Shown here one piece after another: positions 11,227 through 20,456 of a DNA stretch of 64,000 bases (positions are counted from its first letter, which is position 1; each line of letters starts with the position of its first letter). The position numbers were made by a program, and so were the translations under genes. Source of the DNA: Planctomycetota bacterium (GTDB lineage Bacteria > Planctomycetota > Planctomycetia > Pirellulales > UBA7805); contig QQVP01000025.1 of the NCBI GenBank assembly GCA_003389215.1, positions 57,050 through 121,049 on the forward strand, in the 5' to 3' direction. The notes beneath the pieces are model-generated. The model was not told the origin of the DNA, searched no databases, and saw nothing but the letters and a program-made list of their open reading frames with translations.

Positions 11227-12702
11227 ATGGATTGGTTCAAGACGCGGATGGTGTCAACCTTCTCGGTCATCGCGCTCGCGATGTCGAGCGGCGTGGCCGC
11301 CGCCTGTCCCTTCTGCCCGACGATGGTGTCGCAGACGCTCACCCAGCAGATCGACACCAGCGACGTCGCGGTGCTGGCCGAGTTGATCGACGTGCCTCCC
11401 AAACTCGACGACAGCGCCGAGGCACCGCTGTTTGACGAAGCGATCGAGGCGTCCAAAGCGGTCTTTCGCGTCGTCAAGGTTTATCGTGGCGAGGAAGCGC
11501 TGGGCGAGACGCGCGAGTTCAAGGCTCTCTACCTCAGCGATCGCCAGCCAGGCGAGAAGTTTCTGATTCTCGGTCGCAAGATGCCGGAAATCGAGTGGGG
11601 ACCGCCGATTTGGCTCGGCTTAGCCGCGCAGGAGTACCTCGAGAAGCTGATGGCGCTGCCCTCTGGCGAGGACCAGGCCCACGAGCGACTCGACTTTTTC
11701 GAAGACTACCTGCAGCACGAGGATACTCTGCTGCGTGCCGACGCCTTCGACGAGTTTGCCCGGGCCGATTACGACACGCTCAAGAAGATCAAAGATCGGA
11801 TCGATCGCCCGCGGCTGTTGCGGTGGATTGCCGATCCCGAGGTGACGCGGCTGCATCGCCGGCTCTATTTCACGATGCTGGGGGTCTGCGGTACGCCCGA
11901 GGACGCCAAGCTGCTCGAAGGGATGCTCCGCGAGGGAACCGAACTGCACTGGCAGGCGCTCGACGCCCTGGTGGCCTGTTACCTGACGCTGATGGGCGAG
12001 GCCGGCATGCCGCTGATCGAGGAGCTGTTTCTCAAGAAGCCGGATCTCGAATACGTGAAACTATTCGCGGTGACGATGGCGCTCCGCTTTCACGGTGAGG
12101 AAGGCGGCGTGATTCCGCGTCCTCGGGTTGTGGAGGCCATGCGTCACGTGCTCGAGCGTAGCGACCTGGCCGATTTGGTCATCACCGATCTCGCTCGCTG
12201 GGAAGACTGGGAGAGTACACGGCGCCTCGTTCGCTTGTTCTACGAAGCCGATGAAGACGCCTTCTTCATCCGCATGGCGGTCGTTCGCTTCATGCGTGTT
12301 TGTCCGCTGCCCGAGGCGAAGACCCACATGGAGGCCTTCGCGGCTTACGATCCCGACGTGGTCAAGAAAGCGACGATGACCTGGCCCGGCCTGGTGCCGT
12401 CGAAGGCGGTCGCGGAGAACGAGTCCGCGGGCGCCGGCGAGAAGGCCAGTGGCGCCGACGCCGCGACAAGGGACGGAGACGGCACCTCGCCCGACGACGC
12501 GGCAGGTCAGGTTTCCGTCCCGCCTGACGCGGACTCGGATAGGCCGCTTGGTGAGTCAATCGCGGCGGCCGGCGGTTCGGTCGCGGACGCCGGCGACGGG
12601 TTGTCACGGCTGATCATCCTGGCCACCGCGGCCGGATGTACCGTATTGCTGATGCTGTCTTTCTGGGTGATTTTGCGGGTACGCAGCGAACCGGCACGCT
12701 AG
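11227..12702 (+). CDS. CPFC-motif envelope protein 2 (paralogue of the preceding gene)
   Basis: A 491-residue protein starting at ATG 11227, 13 bases after the stop of its paralogue, so the two are surely co-transcribed. A signal peptide precedes CPFC at C27-C30. The layout is the same: beta-rich N-domain (VFRVVKVYRGEE, FKALYLSD, FLILGRKMPE), helical repeats with RADAFDEFARADYD, YFTMLGVCG, ACYLTLMGEAG and DLARWEDWE, an acidic low-complexity linker, then a membrane span (LIILATAAGCTVLLMLSFWVIL is its core) and a short basic tail. The bulk of the protein is therefore extracytoplasmic. The 3' end carries a 14-base direct repeat that spans the stop codon. The function is unknown; the CXXC pair hints at metal or thiol chemistry. 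Confidence 0.8.
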   Translation: MDWFKTRMVSTFSVIALAMSSGVAAACPFCPTMVSQTLTQQIDTSDVAVLAELIDVPPKLDDSAEAPLFDEAIEASKAVFRVVKVYRGEEALGETREFKALYLSDRQPGEKFLILGRKMPEIEWGPPIWLGLAAQEYLEKLMALPSGEDQAHERLDFFEDYLQHEDTLLRADAFDEFARADYDTLKKIKDRIDRPRLLRWIADPEVTRLHRRLYFTMLGVCGTPEDAKLLEGMLREGTELHWQALDALVACYLTLMGEAGMPLIEELFLKKPDLEYVKLFAVTMALRFHGEEGGVIPRPRVVEAMRHVLERSDLADLVITDLARWEDWESTRRLVRLFYEADEDAFFIRMAVVRFMRVCPLPEAKTHMEAFAAYDPDVVKKATMTWPGLVPSKAVAENESAGAGEKASGADAATRDGDGTSPDDAAGQVSVPPDADSDRPLGESIAAAGGSVADAGDGLSRLIILATAAGCTVLLMLSFWVILRVRSEPAR

Positions 12703-12717
12703 CCGAACCGGCACGCT
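12687..12717. repeat. Direct repeat spanning the stop codon of CPFC protein 2
   Basis: CGAACCGGCACGCT occurs at 12687-12700 and again at 12704-12717, a period of 17 bases. The TAG stop (12700-12702) sits at the junction. Confidence 0.85.
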
Positions 12718-12745
12718 CGTGCCCACGTAGAATGTGTTTGGCCGC

Positions 12746-12785
12746 GGCGTTGAACCGCGACCCAGGGCGTTGAAACGAAACCGAG
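12746..12785. repeat. Imperfect 20 bp tandem repeat upstream of the DUF3299-like membrane protein
   Basis: Two 20-base units beginning GGCGTTGAA occupy 12746-12765 and 12766-12785 and agree at 16 of 20 positions. They fall in the 110-base gap between CPFC protein 2 and the next gene. Confidence 0.7.
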
Positions 12786-12812
12786 GATGCTGCAACAAGA
12801 CGAAGTCGATCG

Positions 12813-13493
12813 ATGAGCACCACGCAAACCATCGCCGAAGAGCGCACGACGGCAGACGTCGTGAGCGAGTATCGCGCCCTGTCGACACTGGCGGTGACGG
12901 CGTTCCTTCTGGGGGTGCTGTCGATCACCGCCTTCGTGGGTTGGGTGTTCTGGTTCTTGGCTTTGCTGGCTCTGCTGGTGGGTCTATACGCCGTGATGAC
13001 GATTCGCACGCGTCCGGAGGAACTCACCGGCGAGGGCCTGGCCATCGCTGGCATGGCCCTGGCGGCGATCTGTCTGGTCGGCAGCGTGGGCCTGTTCCTC
13101 TACGAATTCAAGACCGAGTTGCCGCCGGGTCACCAGCGACTCTACTACGCGTTTCTGGAGCCCGACGCGGGCGTGCCTGGTCAGGTAACACCGGACTTCG
13201 CCGACAAGATTGACGGCCACCGAGTTTTCATTAAAGGATATATTTATCCGGGTCTGAAGAAGGAAGGGATACGGCGTTTCTTGCTCGTGCGTGACAAGGG
13301 AGACTGCTGCTTCGGTGGCAACCCGATCGTTACCGAGCGAATTCAAGTCACGCTGGCCGAACCGCATCGTTTGCAGTTCACCGATCGGAAGATCAAAGTG
13401 GCGGGCAAGTTCCGCTTGGAGCAAGCCGGCGGCGCCGTCGACGCGGGTGGCGGGCTTTACTATCACATCGACGACGCCAGTTGGAGTCGCTAG
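12813..13493 (+). CDS. Membrane protein: DUF4190-like hydrophobic domain fused to DUF3299-like CCFG domain
   Basis: Residues about 22-98 hold two to three membrane spans with the EGLAIAGMALAAI pattern of DUF4190-type proteins. Residues about 130-226 resemble DUF3299: a GHRVFIKGYIYPG strand pair, then FLLVRDKGDCCFG with adjacent Cys at 165-166, then RIQVTL and a beta-rich end. DUF3299 proteins are extracytoplasmic and of unknown function; the conserved Cys suggest metal binding, which is inference. The next gene encodes a lipoprotein with the same C-terminal domain, only 12 bases away. The 226-residue frame starts at ATG 12813. Confidence 0.8.
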   Translation: MSTTQTIAEERTTADVVSEYRALSTLAVTAFLLGVLSITAFVGWVFWFLALLALLVGLYAVMTIRTRPEELTGEGLAIAGMALAAICLVGSVGLFLYEFKTELPPGHQRLYYAFLEPDAGVPGQVTPDFADKIDGHRVFIKGYIYPGLKKEGIRRFLLVRDKGDCCFGGNPIVTERIQVTLAEPHRLQFTDRKIKVAGKFRLEQAGGAVDAGGGLYYHIDDASWSR

Positions 13494-13505
13494 GTCGGAT
13501 ACCCC

Positions 13506-14075
13506 ATGCATCGCACCGCAAGCAAACTGACGTTTCGTCTCGCGATGGTCTGCGGCGGCCTGCTGCTGGGAGCTCTTGCGTTGTCCTTCAGCGGTTGCGA
13601 GTCGACGACCAACGCGACGTCGTCCGACGGGGCGGCCAGCAATGGCGACGCTCAAGTCGTGCTCACGTCGCGCCAGCCCGACGCGCCGCAAGCGACCAAC
13701 GAGCCGGTGTTGAACATCACCTTCGACGATCTCAAATTTCCGCACACGCCAGACGAACCGTATGACAGCGCCCTCTTGACCGAGCAGGTGCTCGGCTACG
13801 TCGGGAAGAAGATCCGCGTGCGAGGGTACATCCTGCCCACGATGCAGAAGGACGGCATCCGACAGTTCGTCCTGGTCCGCGACAACCAGGAGTGCTGCTT
13901 CGGTCCGGGAGCGGCCCTGTTCGACTGCGTTCGCGTGCAGATGAACGGCGGCCAGTCGGTTCGCTACACGACGCGCCCCATTTCCGTCGAAGGGCGATTT
14001 ACGATCGATCCGGTTCGCGACTATGCTGATGTCACGCGGGCCGTCTTCTTCATGCACGCTGACGAAGTCGAGTAA
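13506..14075 (+). CDS. DUF3299-like CCFG-motif lipoprotein
   Basis: A 189-residue protein with a lipoprotein signal whose lipobox SFSGC puts the acylated Cys at 31. After a Ser/Thr/Ala linker comes the same domain as in the preceding protein: ITFDDLKFP, GKKIRVRGYILPTMQKDGIRQF, then VLVRDNQECCFG with adjacent Cys at 130-131, and a RPISVEGRF strand. The pair probably arose by duplication and then acquired different membrane anchors. The 12-base spacing indicates one operon. The function is unknown; a role in sensing or carrying a metal in the envelope is possible but unproven. Confidence 0.8.
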   Translation: MHRTASKLTFRLAMVCGGLLLGALALSFSGCESTTNATSSDGAASNGDAQVVLTSRQPDAPQATNEPVLNITFDDLKFPHTPDEPYDSALLTEQVLGYVGKKIRVRGYILPTMQKDGIRQFVLVRDNQECCFGPGAALFDCVRVQMNGGQSVRYTTRPISVEGRFTIDPVRDYADVTRAVFFMHADEVE

Positions 14076-14235
14076 CTTCGCCTCGCGTGCGGTGCTTGTA
14101 GGCCTACGGCGTGGCAAGTGCCAGCGCACGTCCGTCGGCACGGCCTTGCGGGAATTCGGCTGCGTGGGAACTCGGCTACGCAATGGCGGCGCTGGCCTTT
14201 CATTCGATCGATGACCGCCCTCGAGTCGTGCGACG

Positions 14236-15630
14236 ATGGATCACCCAGCCTCTTCCCGCGCCGGCGTGATCGTCTCAGCCCCGGGGCGTCGCGCGTCGCT
14301 GCGGCTGAGCTATGCCAATGCGGCGGCTTGGGGCCTGGGTAATGGGCTGGTCAGCTCCACGCTGGTCATCTACCTCGGTCTGGAACTGGGCGCGAAGAAC
14401 ACCGCCCTGGCCGCCGCCCTGATCCTCTCCGCGCCGCAATTCCTGGGATTGCTCCGCTTCTCCGCGCCCGCTTTGATCGATCGACTCGCCGACCGCAAGA
14501 CGTTCTGCGTCGGCTGCTACGCGGCGAGCGCCCTGCTGCTGTTGCTGCTTCCCTGGGCGGCCGCCCCGGGACGACTCGCCACGCCCGAGCGATCGCTCGT
14601 CGCGATGGTCGCGATCTGGAGTCTCTACCACCTGCTGGAATACCTGGGCACGGTCACCCTTTGGTCGTGGCTGGCGGACCTGGTGCCGGGGCGCATTCGT
14701 GGCGCGTTCATCGGCCATCGCGAGCGGTGGCTGCTCGTCGGCACCATCGTCGGCATGGTCGCCACCGGGATCGGCACGTACCTTTGGCGAAGCCATATCG
14801 AGAATTCGGCGACGTGGAACCCAGGTGACCGCTGGCTCGGTTACGCGGCGTATGCCCTGCTCGGGGCCCTGGCCATGCTGGCCGCCACAATACCGTTGAT
14901 GCGCATGGCGACCGTGACGACCACGGCAAGCCGGCCCGCCGACCACGTGCGACGACGACTGGCTGAGCTTTTGGCACCGCTGGGCGACGCGCGCTATTGG
15001 CATCTGTTGCTGTTCGGCTGCACGATCGCTTTCTTCAACGGCCTGACGCAGTCGATTCAGTTCCTCTATCCGGCGGCGGTGTTGGGCCTGTCGCTGTTCG
15101 CGATGCTCACCCTGCGGAGCACCATGCGTCTGGGACAAATCGCGATCAGCCCGACGATGGGTCGCCTGGCCGATCGCTTCGGCAATCGCCCCGTGATGAT
15201 CGCTTGCCAGGCGATCGTGGCCACCGGTCCGGCGTTCTACTTGCTGGCCACGTCCCAGGCGCCGTGGTTCGTGGCGGGAGCCTGGCTGGCCTGGATCGCC
15301 TATGCCGGGCTGAATGTCTGCCTGCCGAACTTGATGATCAAACTGGCTACGCCGCACCTGCGAGCCGCCTATATCGCGGCCTACTTCGCCATCACCGGAC
15401 TGACCTACGGGCTGGCGACCGTGGTGGGTGGTTGGCTGGTCGACACGTTTCGCGACGAACGCTTCTATGCGTTTGGCACCACGCAGATCTGGGGCATCTA
15501 CGATCTGATGTTCTTCCTCGGCTGGATCGGACGCACCGGTTCGGTCGTGCTCCTGTTCATGGTCATCGAACCGGGTGCCAAGCCGCTCTCGCAACTGCTG
15601 CGAGGCGAACCGCAGGACGCGACCAAGTAG
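14236..15630 (+). CDS. Major facilitator superfamily transporter
   Basis: A 464-residue polytopic membrane protein with about twelve hydrophobic segments. The loop after the second segment reads DRLADRKTF, and the symmetrical loop in the second half reads GRLADRFGNRPVM, the usual MFS cytoplasmic loop motif. A long hydrophilic connection near residues 225-250 separates the halves. The short IRGAFIGHRERWLL stretch resembles distant MFS members of unknown substrate that are frequent in planctomycetes. The substrate cannot be predicted. It follows the DUF3299 lipoprotein after 160 bases in the same direction and ends 42 bases before the convergent DUF4432 gene. Confidence 0.85.
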   Translation: MDHPASSRAGVIVSAPGRRASLRLSYANAAAWGLGNGLVSSTLVIYLGLELGAKNTALAAALILSAPQFLGLLRFSAPALIDRLADRKTFCVGCYAASALLLLLLPWAAAPGRLATPERSLVAMVAIWSLYHLLEYLGTVTLWSWLADLVPGRIRGAFIGHRERWLLVGTIVGMVATGIGTYLWRSHIENSATWNPGDRWLGYAAYALLGALAMLAATIPLMRMATVTTTASRPADHVRRRLAELLAPLGDARYWHLLLFGCTIAFFNGLTQSIQFLYPAAVLGLSLFAMLTLRSTMRLGQIAISPTMGRLADRFGNRPVMIACQAIVATGPAFYLLATSQAPWFVAGAWLAWIAYAGLNVCLPNLMIKLATPHLRAAYIAAYFAITGLTYGLATVVGGWLVDTFRDERFYAFGTTQIWGIYDLMFFLGWIGRTGSVVLLFMVIEPGAKPLSQLLRGEPQDATK

Positions 15631-15672
15631 GCGACGCCGCCAAGAAACGAGGTCCGCGGGGGCCGCGATCCG

Positions 15673-16836
15673 CTACGCGGTCCAGCCCGGCACGGGCGCC
15701 GGATGGATCTGCGGCTTGCCCCCGGCCTGCAGTTTGGCAATCGCGGCGCGGGCGGCAACCAGGGCCGCTTCGTCGGGATGGAACTCGAGTGCCAGCGAAA
15801 ACCCGCGCGACTCGCCCGGGGCAAGCTCCACCACGCGTCCGTGCGCGTCCTCGTGGCTGCGGGGGTTCGGATAGTTCGTGCCCGGCTCCAGTCCGGTCAC
15901 GTAGCCGTCGACCACCGCCTGCGTGTTCTTCCAGAGCGAGAAGCACGGTAGCTGCCGCGTGTTGAAGTGCAGACTCGCCCCGATCGCCGCCTCGTTGTTC
16001 TCCAGCAATGCCTGCGTATGGCCGTCGGGATCGGCGTGCAAATCGAAGAAGTAGACCTGCTCGCTCTCGCCCGGCGAAGGCCCGGCGTAGGTGTCCCAGG
16101 CGGTTAGTCCCGTCGCCGCGTGGTCATCGCGCGGCGTCATCTCGGCCACCGGCAACACGACTTGCGAACCGTCGCTCAGCAGCGGCGGACCAAAATTGCA
16201 GTGATAGAGCAACTGCATGCCGGCCGGGTCGGCGGAGAGATTCTCCACGCGATCTTCGATCGCGAAACCGCACCGCTCGGGCGAGACGACAACGGTCGTG
16301 GTCAGCCGCAGTTTCTGAAACAGAAAGCGCACCTCGTCGACCACGCCGGTCACGGTCACTTCGCCGCTCTCGCCATCGACGCTGAGCTCGACACGCCGAG
16401 CCGGCAGATTGGCGATTCGCCCGTGCAGCGGATAGACAAGTCGCCCGGCCTCATCGAACTCGGGCGCGCCGTTGCTTTCGAGACCGCAGCGGACGATGAG
16501 CTCGTCGAACCCGTCGAGCCAGCCGAGGCCACTCGGATCGCGAAGCGGGACGAACTTCGGATGCACCGGTCCGCGGACCGGCGATCGCCACCCCAGCTCG
16601 ACTTCGCCGTGCCAGGCCTTCCAGACGCCCATGCCTCGCGTGGGCAGCAGCGCCACGCGCACCTCGCCGCTTTCGACCAGGAGCACGTCGACGCCGTCGC
16701 GCAGCCCGCCGCGCAACGTGCGCAGACTAACGCGGAAGTCGGCCGTCGAACCTTCGATATCGGCCGGCACGATGTCCAGTGGACCCGCGTAGGTGTCGTC
16801 GCTCGTGTCGAGCAGGGTCCAGCGCTTGGTAACCAT
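15673..16836 (-). CDS. DUF4432 family protein (aldose 1-epimerase-like fold)
   Basis: A 387-residue protein of the DUF4432 group, relatives of aldose-1-epimerases (galactose mutarotase-like beta-sandwich). Recognisable parts are LLPTRGMGVWKAWHGEVELGW near 80-100, LYPLHGRIANLPAR near 160 carrying the His-Gly of the sugar site, LLYHCNFG near 235 and LEPGTNYPNPR near 340. It probably handles a keto- or deoxy-sugar derivative. ATG 16836 is preceded by GAGAG and starts the conserved region; the upstream extension to 16893 is not family-like. It is divergent from the isomerase/oxidoreductase genes, which suggests a shared catabolic pathway. Confidence 0.85.
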   Translation of the reverse strand: MVTKRWTLLDTSDDTYAGPLDIVPADIEGSTADFRVSLRTLRGGLRDGVDVLLVESGEVRVALLPTRGMGVWKAWHGEVELGWRSPVRGPVHPKFVPLRDPSGLGWLDGFDELIVRCGLESNGAPEFDEAGRLVYPLHGRIANLPARRVELSVDGESGEVTVTGVVDEVRFLFQKLRLTTTVVVSPERCGFAIEDRVENLSADPAGMQLLYHCNFGPPLLSDGSQVVLPVAEMTPRDDHAATGLTAWDTYAGPSPGESEQVYFFDLHADPDGHTQALLENNEAAIGASLHFNTRQLPCFSLWKNTQAVVDGYVTGLEPGTNYPNPRSHEDAHGRVVELAPGESRGFSLALEFHPDEAALVAARAAIAKLQAGGKPQIHPAPVPGWTA

Positions 16837-17285
16837 ATGTTGGGACTCTCGGTAAGCTTGACTGCAGGGCTCGTACATTCGCCGGACAGGCACGAACGCG
16901 CCCGATCAGCGTCACTCTAGCGAAACGGCGGTGTGGTTTTCCAGCAGCTGACGGCGAATTTTCGGCGTGTGCCGCTTGTCAGCCGCTAGCCGAATCCCGT
17001 AAAAATGGGGTTCGCAAGGCGGTGGTGCACGGCAGCCCTTCGAGCCAAACCGTTAGGAACCGTCTTCTGACGAGCGAGTCTCTTCGCACGTCATATCCGG
17101 CTCGCTCCGCCCACGAGTCCGCGCAAAGCGGTGGTCCGAGATGTCGATCGGACGACCATTCGCGCCACCATCGTCCGACGAACCGTCCCGCAGCATCTCG
17201 CCACAGGACGCGACGAGTGTGGGCAGCAAGAAACGTCTCACAATTGAAAAGGTCGACCGAGATGGTCGACCACGCAGGATCACGA
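16837..17285. other. Divergent intergenic region with one strong hairpin
   Basis: These 449 bases lie between the DUF4432 gene (minus) and the TIM-barrel isomerase (plus). CGAATCCC at 16991-16998 pairs with GGGGTTCG at 17007-17014 (one G-T pair) around an A-rich 8-base loop. There is no T-tract, and the position between two promoters argues against a terminator. Nothing else was recognised. Confidence 0.35.
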
Positions 17286-18218
17286 ATGAGCAAACGCACC
17301 AGCATCGGAACGTGGGCATTTCTGTTCAATCAGAAGGAACCGGTCCAGTTCGAGGAGATCGTCACCGGCCTGGCCCGACTCGGCTTCGACGGACTCGAGC
17401 TGGGCGGTTTCGACATTCACCCGAACCCCGACAACAAACCGACCGCGGAGGACCGCGCCGCCGTGAAACAGCTGATGGCCGATCATGGACTGGGCTGCAG
17501 CGGGCTGGCCGCCGATCTGTGGAGCGAGCAACTGATCACGGCCGAGAACGACGAGTCGTACATGGCCGCGTTTCGCAAGAACTTGCAGTTCTGCAACGAT
17601 CTGGGCATCGACGTGATTCGCGTCGACACGACCGAAGATCCCTGGACCCTGGGCGACGTGCCAGGCGAGACCCGGCCGGAAAAGGTGACCACCCAGGTCG
17701 ATTACGATACGGCCCTCGGGCGGGTTACCTCGACCTGGAAGAAATGCGCCCAAGAGGCGGCCGATGCCGGCATTCGCGTCGTGTGGGAGTTCGAGCCCGG
17801 CTTTGCCTTCAACAAACCGAGCGACATCCAGCGGGTGCTCGACGGCGTCGATCACGACAACTTCAGCACGATGTTCGATACCTGCCACGCCGACAATGTC
17901 GCCCAGCAAGGGGCACGTCAGCCGGGCGAGAAAGAAACGTTGCCCGGCGGGATTCGCGAGCTGGCCGAACGGCTCAAGGGGCGCATCGGTCGCGTTCACC
18001 TGATCGACTCCGACGGCACACTGAACGAACACATGACGAGCACGCATCCTCCGTTCGGCGAAGGCAATCTCGACTTCGACGACTTTATGCCGGCGATCGC
18101 CGCGGCCGGTTGCCCCGACGACTGGTGGACGATCGACCTCTGCTTCTGGCCCAACGCCTGGGATGCCACTGAGAAGTGCAAGAAGGCCCTCGACGAATTG
18201 ATCGCCAAGTACGGCTAA
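17286..18218 (+). CDS. Sugar phosphate isomerase/epimerase (AP endonuclease 2-like TIM barrel)
   Basis: A 310-residue TIM-barrel protein. The segments GLARLGFDGLELGGFD (about 26-41), VVWEFEPGFAFN with a metal-site Glu near 165, FDTCHADN with Asp and His near 200, RVHLIDSDG near 240 and the terminal WWTIDLCFWP follow the xylose-isomerase-like barrel in order. Such enzymes isomerise or epimerise sugars, or cleave oxidised sugar derivatives, using a divalent metal. ATG 17286 has GGAT eight bases upstream; earlier starts lack similarity. It is the first of three co-directional sugar genes, 78 bases ahead of the oxidoreductase. Confidence 0.85.
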   Translation: MSKRTSIGTWAFLFNQKEPVQFEEIVTGLARLGFDGLELGGFDIHPNPDNKPTAEDRAAVKQLMADHGLGCSGLAADLWSEQLITAENDESYMAAFRKNLQFCNDLGIDVIRVDTTEDPWTLGDVPGETRPEKVTTQVDYDTALGRVTSTWKKCAQEAADAGIRVVWEFEPGFAFNKPSDIQRVLDGVDHDNFSTMFDTCHADNVAQQGARQPGEKETLPGGIRELAERLKGRIGRVHLIDSDGTLNEHMTSTHPPFGEGNLDFDDFMPAIAAAGCPDDWWTIDLCFWPNAWDATEKCKKALDELIAKYG

Positions 18219-18296
18219 CGCCGCGGCAGTGGCCCACGAGGGCTTCAACAGCGGCGAAAGAACTCAGTAACGGCACAGCGAAACGAGCGACCCAAC

Positions 18297-19430
18297 ATGG
18301 CGAAACCCCTGAATATCGGAATGATCGGCTACGGCTTCATGGGCCGGGCCCACTCGAACGCCTATCGCAAGGTGAGCAACTTCTTCGATCTGGAATACCA
18401 GCCCGTGCTCAAGGCGGTCTGTGCCCGCAACGAGGATCGGGCCCGCGCCTTCGCCAAGAACTGGGGCTACGAGTCGGTCGAGACCGATTGGCAGAAGCTG
18501 CTCGCCCGCGATGACATCGACGCGGTCGACATTTGCACGCCCAACAATTTGCACCGCGACATCGCCATCGCGGCTGCCGCGGCCGGCAAGATGATCCTCT
18601 GCGAGAAGCCGTTGGCAATGAACGTCGCCGAAGGCGAAGAGATGTGCGAGGCGGTCGAGAAGGCCGGCGTTGCCAACATCGTCTGGTACAACTATCGCCG
18701 CATTCCGGCGGTGACGCTGGCCAAGCAACTCATCGACGAAGGCCGACTGGGACGTATCTTTCACTATCGAGCCCAGTTTCTGCAGGACTGGACAATCTCG
18801 ACCGATCTGCCCCAGGGAGGCGAGGCCCTCTGGCGACTCGACGTCGACGCGGCCGGAAGCGGGGTGACGGGCGACCTGCTGGCCCACTGCATCGATACGG
18901 CCATCTGGCTCAACGGCGGCATCGACCGCGTCACGGCGATGACCGAGACGTTCATCAAGGAGCGACAGCACAATCTGACCGGCAAGATGGAGCCGGTCGG
19001 CATCGACGATGCCTGCGCCTTTCTGGCCCGCTTTGAGAACGGCTCGCTCGCCACCTTCGAGTCGACCCGCTACGCCCGCGGTCACAAAGCCCTCTATACC
19101 TTCGAAATCAACGGCGAGCACGCCTCGATCGCCTGGAACCTGCACGACCTGCACCGGCTCAGTTACTTCGATCATCGCGACGACTCGGTGGTCCGCGGTT
19201 GGCGATCGATCCACGTTACCGACGGCGATCAGCCGTATATGGATCATTGGTGGGTGCCGGGACTGCAAATCGGCTACGAGCACAGCTTTGTCCACCAGGT
19301 GGCCGACTTTCTCGACGGCGCCGCCGCGGGCAAGGAAGTCGGACCCACGTTCCGCGACGCTTTGGAAACGCAGAAGGTGTGCGAGGCGGTCCTCAGCAGC
19401 GCCCGTGAGGGAAGCTGGGTCAACGTATAG
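18297..19430 (+). CDS. Gfo/Idh/MocA family oxidoreductase
   Basis: A 377-residue NAD(P)-dependent sugar dehydrogenase-like protein. The N-terminal Rossmann motif is [17 protein letters not shown] (about 7-23), the CTPNNLH strand lies near 80 and the family motif CEKPLAMN near 102. The C-terminal substrate domain contains the usual [17 protein letters not shown] region with the catalytic-site Asp and His. Members oxidise or reduce sugars, inositols or 3-keto-sugars; the exact substrate is not readable. Neighbouring TIM-barrel isomerases and DUF4432 suggest a short pathway for one carbohydrate. The start at 18297 is the family start. Confidence 0.9.
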   Translation: MAKPLNIGMIGYGFMGRAHSNAYRKVSNFFDLEYQPVLKAVCARNEDRARAFAKNWGYESVETDWQKLLARDDIDAVDICTPNNLHRDIAIAAAAAGKMILCEKPLAMNVAEGEEMCEAVEKAGVANIVWYNYRRIPAVTLAKQLIDEGRLGRIFHYRAQFLQDWTISTDLPQGGEALWRLDVDAAGSGVTGDLLAHCIDTAIWLNGGIDRVTAMTETFIKERQHNLTGKMEPVGIDDACAFLARFENGSLATFESTRYARGHKALYTFEINGEHASIAWNLHDLHRLSYFDHRDDSVVRGWRSIHVTDGDQPYMDHWWVPGLQIGYEHSFVHQVADFLDGAAAGKEVGPTFRDALETQKVCEAVLSSAREGSWVNV

Positions 19431-19499
19431 GGGCTTGGCGAGGGTCGTCGTCGCGATCCGGCTGCCGCGGGCCAATCAACACAAGGAGCCAAGAAGACC

Positions 19500-20348
19500 A
19501 TGAAGTTCGGCATGAACCTGTTGTTGTGGACCGGCGACATCGAAGATTCGCACTGGTCGGTAATCGAGTCGCTCAAGAAAATGGGCTACGACGGCGTCGA
19601 ACTGCCGATGTTTGGCCCCGACGACGCCAAGTTTGCAAAGATCGGTCAGCGGCTCGACGATCTCGGTCTCGGCCGCACCGCGGTAACAATTCGCGGCGCC
19701 GAGGACAATCCGATCAGCCCCGACGCCAAGGTGCGGACCGCGGGCGTGGAAGCGACGAAGGCGGTCTTGGACAGTTGCCAGGCGGCCGGCGTAACGCACC
19801 TGGTCGGTCCCTATCACTCGGCGTTGGGCGTCTTTAGTGGTGCCGGGCCGACCGACGACGAATGGAAGTGGGGCGTCGAGTCGATGCGGCAGGTCGCCGA
19901 ACATGCCGAGAAGGTCGGCGTGACGTTGTGCGTCGAGTGCCTGAACCGCTTCGAGACCTATCTGCTCAATTCGCACGCCGATGCGGCCCGCTTCGCCCGC
20001 GAAGTCGATCATCCGCACTGCCGCATCATGTACGACACGTTTCACGCGAACATCGAGGAAAAGAACGTCACGCAGGCGGTCAAGGATTGTGGCGACTTTC
20101 TTGAGCACGTGCATATCTCGGAGAACGACCGCAGCACGCCGGGTGCCGGCGACGTGAAGTGGGACGAGACGTTCGACGCCCTCAAGGCGGTCGATTACGA
20201 CGGTTGGTTGATGATCGAGGCCTTTGGCCTGGCCCTGCCCGAGATCGCCGCGGCGACCAAAATCTGGCGTCGCATGTACGAGACCGAAGAGAAGCTAGCT
20301 CGCGACGGCCTGGCCTTTATGAAGCAGGAAGTGGCCAAACGCTGGTAG
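19500..20348 (+). CDS. Sugar epimerase, D-tagatose 3-epimerase-like TIM barrel
   Basis: A 282-residue protein starting with KFGMNLLLWTGDI, as in D-tagatose/D-psicose 3-epimerases. The four metal ligands can be placed: Glu in VECLNRFE (about 148-155), Asp in MYDTFHANIEE (about 180), His in HVHISENDR (about 205-213) and Glu in MIEAFG (about 240). The family interconverts C3 epimers of ketoses; related members are hydroxypyruvate isomerases. AGGAG lies 16 bases before the ATG. It is the last gene of the carbohydrate cluster, 69 bases after the oxidoreductase. Confidence 0.87.
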   Translation: MKFGMNLLLWTGDIEDSHWSVIESLKKMGYDGVELPMFGPDDAKFAKIGQRLDDLGLGRTAVTIRGAEDNPISPDAKVRTAGVEATKAVLDSCQAAGVTHLVGPYHSALGVFSGAGPTDDEWKWGVESMRQVAEHAEKVGVTLCVECLNRFETYLLNSHADAARFAREVDHPHCRIMYDTFHANIEEKNVTQAVKDCGDFLEHVHISENDRSTPGAGDVKWDETFDALKAVDYDGWLMIEAFGLALPEIAAATKIWRRMYETEEKLARDGLAFMKQEVAKRW

Positions 20349-20416
20349 ACGGGTGGGTCGGCGACGGCTCAACTCGCCATTGCCCACACGATTCGCCACG
20401 GACCCGTCATTCGCCG

Positions 20417-20446
20417 TTGTCTGCCCTCGAGCGCTGCGCGTATAGT
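20417..20446 (+). promoter_or_regulatory. Candidate promoter of scpB, nearly leaderless
   Basis: TTGTCT at 20417-20422, 18 bases, TATAGT at 20441-20446. The ATG of scpB is at 20457, so a start site seven bases past the -10 box leaves a leader of only about four bases. Confidence 0.5.
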
Positions 20447-20456
20447 AAATCGTGCT

